11,198 bases of DNA. Source: Lachnospiraceae bacterium (GTDB taxonomy: Bacteria; Bacillota; Clostridia; Lachnospirales; Lachnospiraceae). A program made the translations under genes and the position numbers. This document shows, one piece after another, positions 6,277-11,198 of the stretch; positions within the stretch are counted from its first letter, which is position 1, and each line of letters begins with the position of its first letter. The stretch spans positions 1-11,198 of the forward strand of contig JAGAEH010000110.1 in the NCBI GenBank assembly GCA_017613225.1, in the 5' to 3' direction. The notes beneath the pieces are model-generated. The model was not told where the DNA came from, searched no databases, and saw nothing but the letters and a program-made list of their open reading frames with translations.

Positions 6277-7129
6277 ACAGGTTCAGCAGCACCAGGGCCA
6301 GCAGGATCATGGCGATGCCGATCACCTGGGTGCGGTTCAGTTTTTCTTTGTAGAAGAAACCGATCAGCGTGATGGCCACGATGGTGCCCACGCTGAAGAC
6401 AGGGAAGACCACCACCGCGGGCACGGTCTCCAGCGCGCCTAAGATCAGGCGGGATGTGAAATAGTTGGGGATGCCCAGCGCCACGCCCAGGGCGGCGTCC
6501 TTGGCGCGGATCTTTCCCTTGGAAATGATCATCCACACGACGCAGAACAGCAGGGCCGCGCCGAAGATCATCAGCAGAAACAGGGTCTTGCTCTCCGTCG
6601 TTCCGAATTCATCGAAAAGTTTGTTGGCGGTCTCGGTGATGCCCCCGCACAGCAGATGGATCACCAGCCAGAAATAATTGCTGTGCTTCCCGGCTTCATG
6701 GGGCTCCTTTTGGGACAGGCCCATCACGATGATGGCCGCCACCGCGATGGCGATGCCCACGTAGCAGGCCGCGGAGGGGTTTTCGTGGAACAGCACGATG
6801 GACAGCAGCGTGGGCACGATGACCCCCAGCTTGGAAAAGACGGAGGTCAGGGCCATGCCGCTGTTGATGATGTTCACCCGCATCAGAATGAAGCCCACCG
6901 GATACAGCAGGCCCACGAAAAAGCCCAGCAGCATGGCGAAGCGGATCTCGCCGCCGCTCAGGCCGCTGATGGTGCCGCTGCCGGTCAGCAAAAAGATCAG
7001 GCCCAGGATCTCGCAGGTGACGTAGTTGGCGCCGTACATGGTGACCGGGTACTGCACTTCCTTTTTGCTGATGCGTATGATGACCGAGATGACCGCGCTG
7101 CAGGCGATCGCAAGGATCAGATAAAGCAT
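6275..7129 (-). CDS. EamA/DMT superfamily transporter
   Basis: A 284-residue, very hydrophobic protein with about ten membrane helices and no soluble domain, the standard architecture of two EamA repeats in the drug/metabolite transporter superfamily. The first repeat ends with KLGVIVPTLLSIVLFHENPS (100-119). The second ends with FSVGTIVAITLIGFFYKEKL (245-264), the usual family pattern of a helix, then a short E/K-containing turn, then a final helix. A polar loop with GITETANKLFDEFG (163-176) links the halves. The substrate is unknown. The nearest SD-like sequence, AGAGGA (7143-7148), is 13 bases from ATG, longer than usual. The gene is last in a minus-strand series, 73 bases after the proC-like gene, with a palindrome in the gap. 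Confidence 0.88.
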   Translation of the reverse strand: MLYLILAIACSAVISVIIRISKKEVQYPVTMYGANYVTCEILGLIFLLTGSGTISGLSGGEIRFAMLLGFFVGLLYPVGFILMRVNIINSGMALTSVFSKLGVIVPTLLSIVLFHENPSAACYVGIAIAVAAIIVMGLSQKEPHEAGKHSNYFWLVIHLLCGGITETANKLFDEFGTTESKTLFLLMIFGAALLFCVVWMIISKGKIRAKDAALGVALGIPNYFTSRLILGALETVPAVVVFPVFSVGTIVAITLIGFFYKEKLNRTQVIGIAMILLALVLLNL

Positions 7130-7158
7130 GGGATCGTCGTTTTCCTCTATTCACAGAC

Positions 7159-7198
7159 CAGCACTGCTTCGCGCTTTCGCTTCTGCAGTGCTGTTTTT
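7159..7198. repeat. Long palindrome with a T-run on the plus strand
   Basis: CAGCACTGC (7159-7167) pairs perfectly with GCAGTGCTG (7185-7193), nine base pairs. A smaller GCG/CGC stem (7171-7173 with 7178-7180) lies in the loop. TTTTT follows at 7194-7198 on the plus strand. It therefore has intrinsic terminator shape for plus-strand transcription, yet both flanking genes are on the minus strand. On the minus strand the A-run precedes the hairpin and no T-run follows. Confidence 0.6.
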
Positions 7199-7202
7199 GC
7201 TT

Positions 7203-8033
7203 CTATTTTACGTTTTTCATCTCCGCGAACCGTTTGTAGGCGTCCACCACGGCGTTGATGACGCTGCTGCGGAAGCCGGAGTCCTCCAGGGACTTGACGC
7301 CGATCATGGCCGGGCCCGCCGGGGAGCAGACGTCGTCTTTATAGGCCTCCAGATGCCTGTCGCTGGACAGGAACAGCTGCGTGGCGCAGAGGATGCCCTG
7401 CAGCGCCAGTTTCCTGGCCTGGGGGCGGAGCAGTCCGTTATACACGCCGGCATCCGCCAGGGAATTGGCGAACATGGCGATGAAGGCCGGGCTGGTGCTG
7501 GTCAGGACGCAGCCCGCCGTGAACATGCTGGCCGGCAGGCTGTCAAAGCCGCCTGCCTCCTTCAGCAGTTCGCGGAATTCCGCCTCTTCTTCGTCGGTAA
7601 AGGTGTCGCCCTGCTCGATCAGGATGAAGCCCTTGCCGATCAGGCAGGCCGTGTTGGGCAGGGTGCGGATCACGGAGACCGGTTTCCCCTCCAGTTCCAG
7701 CATCTCCACATAGTGGGCGGCCTCGATGCCCGCCACGATGGAGACGATGACCTTCTTTTCGCCCCGGGCCGCGCAGGCCGCGAAGGTGTCCTTTACCTCC
7801 CGCAGCACGCTGTCCAGGAACTGAGGCTTTACGCAGAAGACCACATATTTGGCCGCTTCCACCGCCTGGCTGTTGGTGTCCACCGCCGCACAGCCCAGAT
7901 CGGCCGCCAGCTTCTGCGCTTTTTCCCTGACGATGTCCGTCACCACCACGTCCTGCGGGTCGTTGCCGCGGCAGGCTGCCGATGCCAGGGCGGTCCCCAT
8001 GGTGCCGCCGCCGATGAATGCGATCTTTTTCAT
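7203..8033 (-). CDS. proC: Pyrroline-5-carboxylate reductase-like protein
   Basis: A 276-residue protein of the P5C reductase family, which makes proline from 1-pyrroline-5-carboxylate with NAD(P)H in the cytoplasm. The N-terminal Rossmann motif is FIGGGTMG (6-13). VKPQ (68-71) and RTLPNTA (123-129) are in their normal places. The C-terminal part keeps SPAFIAMFANSLADAGV (181-197) and DVCSPAG (234-240) followed by LEDSGFRSSVINAV. Two changes stand out. The substrate loop usually reads SPGGTT or SPGGAT but is SPAGPA here (237-242), and the GSGPA element is STSPA (178-182). AAGGAG (8041-8046) lies seven bases before ATG. The family is clear from the overall pattern, but a related imino-acid substrate is possible. 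Confidence 0.82.
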   Translation of the reverse strand: MKKIAFIGGGTMGTALASAACRGNDPQDVVVTDIVREKAQKLAADLGCAAVDTNSQAVEAAKYVVFCVKPQFLDSVLREVKDTFAACAARGEKKVIVSIVAGIEAAHYVEMLELEGKPVSVIRTLPNTACLIGKGFILIEQGDTFTDEEEAEFRELLKEAGGFDSLPASMFTAGCVLTSTSPAFIAMFANSLADAGVYNGLLRPQARKLALQGILCATQLFLSSDRHLEAYKDDVCSPAGPAMIGVKSLEDSGFRSSVINAVVDAYKRFAEMKNVK

Positions 8034-8050
8034 GATGTTGCTCCTTTTTT

Positions 8051-8097
8051 AGATCCTTCGACTCCGTTCGCTGCGCTCACTTCGCTCAGGATGACAG
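8051..8097. repeat. Palindromic intergenic repeat (CTTCG/GCTCAGGATGACA type)
   Basis: ATCCT (8053-8057) and AGGAT (8088-8092) close a structure whose interior is built of repeated TTCG/GCG/CTC words. The end TTCGCTCAGGATGACAG resembles a dispersed intergenic repeat that I recall from many bacterial genomes. It lies 17 bases upstream of the proC-like start codon, just before its ribosome binding site, and contains no gene or promoter that I can recognise. Confidence 0.5.
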
Positions 8098-8102
8098 CCT
8101 AA

Positions 8103-8133
8103 AGGTGAAAAGAGAACCGTCCCCTTTTCACCT
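8103..8133. repeat. Perfect 10-bp palindrome, REP-like hairpin
   Basis: AGGTGAAAAG (8103-8112) and CTTTTCACCT (8124-8133) are exact inverted copies around an 11-base loop, AGAACCGTCCC. On the minus strand the motif GGGGACGGTTCTC lies in the loop. As I recall, such hairpins with a GGGGACGGTTCT core occur as scattered repeats in Firmicutes genomes, sometimes near Y1 (REP-associated) transposases. The hairpin starts at the stop codon of the minus-strand export gene and may also stabilise or end its transcript, although only TTT follows. Confidence 0.6.
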
Positions 8134-8602
8134 AGAACAGGCTGATGGCCCCGAATACGCCGGCGCTTACCAGGCCCATGATGACGCCTGCCAGCAGCAC
8201 GCCGCCCATGGTGGCGATGGTGCTCTTTTTAAAATCCAGATCCAGGATGCTGGCTGCCAGCGTCCCCGTCCAGGCGCCGGTGCCCGGCAGCGGGATCCCC
8301 ACGAACAGCAGCAGTCCCAGATACACGCCCACGCCGCGCTTGCCCTGGATCCGCTTGCCGGCGCTCTCGCCCTTGCCCAGCATCCAGGTGAACCACTTGC
8401 CGATGTACTTCTTGTCCGATCCCCAGATCAGCACCTTGCGGGCGAACAGGTAGATAAAGGGTACCGGCAGCATGTTCCCGATGATGGCGACGACGTACAC
8501 CGGCACCAGATCCAGACCCATGCCCACGCCCGCAGGGATCGCGCCGCGAAGCTCGATCAGGGGGACCATCGATATTATAAATACCCAGATATACTTGATC
8601 AT
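8132..8602 (-). CDS. Putative small multidrug export family membrane protein
   Basis: A 156-residue membrane protein matching the family named putative small multi-drug export protein (PF06695). Diagnostic stretches are PLIELRGAIPAGVGMG (14-29), NMLPVPFIYLFAR (43-55) and VGIPLPGTGAWTGTLAA (101-117). The two proline-glycine motifs look like two related re-entrant or helix-break regions. About four hydrophobic segments flank a basic middle part (KGESAGKRIQGKRG, 77-90). The family name reflects old annotation; the true substrate is not established from sequence. The start lies only 6 bases after the typA stop, and the nearest SD-like GGGAAG is 12 bases away inside typA, so coupled translation from typA is likely. 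Its stop codon lies at the edge of a perfect palindrome. Confidence 0.88.
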   Translation of the reverse strand: MIKYIWVFIISMVPLIELRGAIPAGVGMGLDLVPVYVVAIIGNMLPVPFIYLFARKVLIWGSDKKYIGKWFTWMLGKGESAGKRIQGKRGVGVYLGLLLFVGIPLPGTGAWTGTLAASILDLDFKKSTIATMGGVLLAGVIMGLVSAGVFGAISLF

Positions 8603-8608
8603 AAAAGC

Positions 8609-10447
8609 TTATTTCTTCCCGTGCTGGATGTTGTACCGCTTGCGCAGGGTGGCGTCCAGGATCTTCTTGCGCATCCGCAGATGCTGCGGCGTCACTTCCA
8701 GCAGCTCGTCCGTGTCGATGAACTCCAGGCACTGCTCCAGGCTCATCTTCTTGGCCGGCGTCAGCTTCAGGGCCTCGTCCGAACCGGAGGCGCGGGTGTT
8801 GGTCAACTGCTTCTTTTTGCAGACGTTTACTTCAATGTCCATGTCCTTGGGGTTCTGTCCCACGATCATGCCGGCGTAGACTTTGTCCCCCGGCTCTACG
8901 AACAGCAGGCCCCGCTCCTGGGCGTTGAACAGGCCGTAGGCCACGGCTTCGCCGGTCTCGAAGGCGATCAGCGAGCCCATGTTGCGGTACTGGATGTCCC
9001 CGCGGTAAGGCGCGTAGCCGTCAAAGATCTGGTTCATGATGCCGTTGCCCTTGGTGTCGGTCATGAACTCGTCCCGGTAGCCGATCAGGCCCCGCGACGG
9101 GATGGAAAAGCGCAGGCGGGTGGTGCCGGTGCCGGAGGGATCCATGGCCAGCAGTTCGCCCTTTCTGGTGGAAAGCTTCTGGATGACGGCGCCGGCAAAC
9201 TCGTCCGGCACGTCCACGTACAGCAGCTCGATGGGCTCCAGCTTTCTGCCCTCCTCGTCCTGCTTGTAGATCACCTCCGCCTTGCTGACGGCGAATTCGT
9301 AGCCTTCCCGCCGCATGTTCTCGATCAGCACCGAAAGATGCAGCTCGCCGCGGCCGCTCACCTTGAAGGCGTCGGGGCTGTCGGTCTCTTCCACCCGCAG
9401 GGACACGTCGGTGTTCAGTTCCCTGAACAGGCGCTCCCGCAGATGGCGGCTGGTCACATATTTGCCCTCCCGGCCCGCAAAGGGGCTGTCGTTGACCACG
9501 AAGGTCATGATCAGCGTAGGGTCGGAGATCTTCTGGAAGGGGATGGGCCGCGGCGCCTCCGGCGCGCAGAGCGTATCCCCGATGTGGATGTCCGTGATGC
9601 CGGAAACGGCCACGATGGATCCCACGCCGGACTGGGTCACCTCCACCTTCTTGATGCCGTCAAACTCGTAGAGCTTGCTGACCTTCACCCGCTTGAACTT
9701 GTCGGGCTGGTGGGCGTTGACCAGGGCCACTTCCTGATTGACGCGGATGCTGCCGTTTTCCACTTTGCCCACGCCGATGCGGCCCACGTATTCGTTGTAG
9801 TCGATGGTGGAGACCAGCACCTGGGTCGGCTCCTCCGGGTCGCCCTCCGGGGCGGGAATGTAATTCAGAATGGTCTCGAACAGCGGGACCATGTTCTTTC
9901 TTTCGTCATTCAAGTCCAGGGCTGCCCAGCCGGCCTTGGCCGACGCGAATACAAAGGGGCAGTCCAGCTGCTTTTCGGAGGCGTCCAGCTCCATCAGAAG
10001 CTCCAGCGTCTCGTCGATCACGGCGTTCGGGCGGGCCTCCTCCCGGTCCACCTTGTTGATGCAGACGATCACGTCCAGGTCCAGGGAAAGGGCCTTCTGC
10101 AGCACGAAGCGGGTCTGGGGCATGGGGCCTTCAAAGGCGTCCACCACCAGGATCACGCCGTTCACCATCTTCAGGACGCGCTCCACCTCCCCGCCGAAAT
10201 CGGCGTGGCCGGGGGTGTCCACGATATTGATCTTCACGCCCTTGTATACCACAGCCGCGTTCTTGGACAGGATGGTGATGCCACGTTCGCGTTCGATGTC
10301 GTTGGAGTCCATCACGCGCTCCATCACTTCCTGATTCTCCCGGAAGACGCCGCTCTGCTTTAAGAGCTCGTCCACCAGCGTGGTCTTGCCGTGGTCTACG
10401 TGTGCGATGATCGCCACGTTTCTGATATCATCACGTTTGATCTTCAT
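8609..10447 (-). CDS. typA: Translational GTPase TypA/BipA
   Basis: A 612-residue full-length ribosome-associated GTPase of the EF-G-like TypA/BipA family, which aids 50S ribosome assembly and stress or cold adaptation. GTPase motifs are complete: G1 AHVDHGKTT (15-23), G2 RGIT (55-58), G3 DTPGH (77-81), G4 NKVD (131-134), G5 SAK (169-171). After the beta-barrel domain, the EF-G III/V-like domains include SGRGELHLSVLIENMRREGYE and the TypA-specific C-terminal domain with SRGLIGYRDEFMTDTKGNG. The start MKIKRDDIRNVAIIAHVDHG agrees with the family. AGAGGA (10461-10466) is 13 bases before ATG. It begins 22 bases after the stop of the upstream amylase-family gene and is followed after 6 bases by the export gene, so all three are probably cotranscribed. 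Confidence 0.97.
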   Translation of the reverse strand: MKIKRDDIRNVAIIAHVDHGKTTLVDELLKQSGVFRENQEVMERVMDSNDIERERGITILSKNAAVVYKGVKINIVDTPGHADFGGEVERVLKMVNGVILVVDAFEGPMPQTRFVLQKALSLDLDVIVCINKVDREEARPNAVIDETLELLMELDASEKQLDCPFVFASAKAGWAALDLNDERKNMVPLFETILNYIPAPEGDPEEPTQVLVSTIDYNEYVGRIGVGKVENGSIRVNQEVALVNAHQPDKFKRVKVSKLYEFDGIKKVEVTQSGVGSIVAVSGITDIHIGDTLCAPEAPRPIPFQKISDPTLIMTFVVNDSPFAGREGKYVTSRHLRERLFRELNTDVSLRVEETDSPDAFKVSGRGELHLSVLIENMRREGYEFAVSKAEVIYKQDEEGRKLEPIELLYVDVPDEFAGAVIQKLSTRKGELLAMDPSGTGTTRLRFSIPSRGLIGYRDEFMTDTKGNGIMNQIFDGYAPYRGDIQYRNMGSLIAFETGEAVAYGLFNAQERGLLFVEPGDKVYAGMIVGQNPKDMDIEVNVCKKKQLTNTRASGSDEALKLTPAKKMSLEQCLEFIDTDELLEVTPQHLRMRKKILDATLRKRYNIQHGKK

Positions 10448-10469
10448 GTAAAAAACGATTTCCTCTATT

Positions 10470-11198
10470 CTATTTCGCCTGTGCTTCCTGTACGGACAGC
10501 ACGATGGCGCTCTTTTCTTTCATCTGAAGCTGCAGCTTCCCGCCGCAGACGGGCACATCGATGTGTCCGATGGTATATCCTGCCGCATCCGTTCCGAATT
10601 CCCGCACAGCAGCCCCATCTTCGATCCCCAGACAGGCCAGGTCCAGTTCGCAGTCCGCGATGTCCCCCATGTTGATCACAGTCAGCACCGTCTCATCGCC
10701 CAGGGTCCGGGCAAAGGCCGCGATCCCGCTGTCAAAGCGGAGCAGATGGACCGAACCCGTGCGCAGGCAGGCAAAGCGCTTATGCAGTGCTGCCATCTGG
10801 CGGTAGAACTCGATCAGCTCCCAGTTTTCTTTCCCCCAGGGGAAGGTCCTTCTGTTGTCCGGGTCCGTAAAGCCGGGCAGTCCGGTCTCGTCTCCGTAGT
10901 AGATGCAGGGGGCGCCGGGCCAGGTGAACTGGAAACAGACCGCCATCCGGTAAAGCCCCAGATCCACGTCAGCCGCCAGTTCCGCGGCGTTCTCACAGGT
11001 CATCCGCGCCACGTGGCCGCCGGTACGGGTGACGAAGCGGGAGTGGTCGTGGTTGTCCAGGGAGTTCATTGCGGCCAGCATACTGTCATAGGGCAGTCTT
11101 GAGCTCTTTTCGCAGAGGGACCAGTAAAGGGCCTCCGCGTCTCCCTTTCTGGAAAAGTCCGCGCTGTCGCTGTGTTTTTCTACGCAGGTAAAGAAATA
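10470..11198 (-). CDS. GH13 alpha-amylase-family glycosidase, C-terminal part (N-terminus beyond right edge)
   Basis: The reading frame stays open from the right window edge to the TAG at 10470-10472, giving 242 visible residues. Conserved region IV of GH13 is present as SLDNHDHSRF (visible residues 46-55), containing the transition-state-stabilising Asp. PGAPCIYYGDETGLPGFTDP follows, with the nearby NRRTFPW, a pattern typical of the neopullulanase/cyclomaltodextrinase/maltogenic amylase group. The last ~95 residues form the expected C-terminal beta-domain with ALHKRFACLRTGSVHLL as the linker. The catalytic nucleophile and acid/base residues lie outside the window. The likely role is cytoplasmic or secreted hydrolysis of maltodextrins or related alpha-glucans; location cannot be judged without the N-terminus. 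Confidence 0.88.
   Translation of the reverse strand, partial: YFFTCVEKHSDSADFSRKGDAEALYWSLCEKSSRLPYDSMLAAMNSLDNHDHSRFVTRTGGHVARMTCENAAELAADVDLGLYRMAVCFQFTWPGAPCIYYGDETGLPGFTDPDNRRTFPWGKENWELIEFYRQMAALHKRFACLRTGSVHLLRFDSGIAAFARTLGDETVLTVINMGDIADCELDLACLGIEDGAAVREFGTDAAGYTIGHIDVPVCGGKLQLQMKEKSAIVLSVQEAQAK

Noticed and set aside
7128..8102. A 324-codon plus-strand open frame opposite the proC-like gene
   Set aside because: Antisense to a gene with a Rossmann motif and a good ribosome binding site. It runs through the intergenic palindromes and has no recognisable domain.
8105..10363. A 752-codon plus-strand open frame opposite typA and the export gene
   Set aside because: It lies antisense to two clear genes. 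Its translation is dominated by His, Gln, Gly and Asp in the way high-GC antisense frames are, and it has no recognisable domain.
1..11198. CRISPR array, tRNA genes or integrase
   Set aside because: I saw no regularly spaced direct repeats, no tRNA cloverleaf sequence and no recombinase gene in the window.

Overview
The window looks like chromosomal DNA from a GC-rich clostridial (Bacillota) bacterium. The grounds are the sequence at the left edge, which matches the start of a clostridial-type 16S rRNA, strong AGGAGG-type ribosome binding sites, and a heterodimeric ABC exporter and a HicAB module typical of gut Firmicutes. Coding GC is high: one sampled 60-base stretch of the second ABC gene is 67% GC. 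This placement is an inference from sequence character, with no database comparison.

Left edge (1-483): the minus strand carries the first ~25 bases of a 16S rRNA gene that continues out of the window, preceded by a leader with several hairpins and a textbook rRNA promoter (TTGACA, 17 bp, TATTAT, A-rich upstream element). Divergent from it, on the plus strand, 484-5516 is a tightly packed four-gene set: an MFS transporter of the oxalate/formate-antiporter type, a 90-residue membrane protein with a zinc ribbon, and two ABC exporter half-transporters. The two ABC subunits complement each other: one has a degenerate Walker B and switch residue with an intact LSGGQ, the other has intact catalytic residues with a degenerate signature. 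This is the pattern of a heterodimeric exporter with one consensus and one degenerate ATP site.

Middle (5560-6276): a HicAB type II toxin-antitoxin module with its own strong promoter, operator-like repeats over the -10 box, and a terminator overlapping the hicB stop. Its GC is visibly lower than its neighbours (45% in the first full 60-base line of hicA), which suggests separate acquisition.

Right part (6275-11198): all genes are on the minus strand. In transcription order they are the C-terminal part of a GH13 alpha-amylase-family enzyme, the ribosome-associated GTPase TypA/BipA, a small multidrug-export-family membrane protein, a pyrroline-5-carboxylate reductase-like protein, and an EamA/DMT transporter. 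Intergenic palindromes sit between the last three. Two adjacent ones at 8051-8133 look like dispersed repeat elements. Another at 7159-7198 has the shape of an intrinsic terminator, but pointing against the genes around it.

I see no clearly new biological system. The observations most worth a second look are the twin palindromes between the export gene and proC, the altered substrate loop of the ProC-like protein, the zinc-ribbon membrane protein inside the exporter operon, and the HicAB operator and toxin active-site variation.
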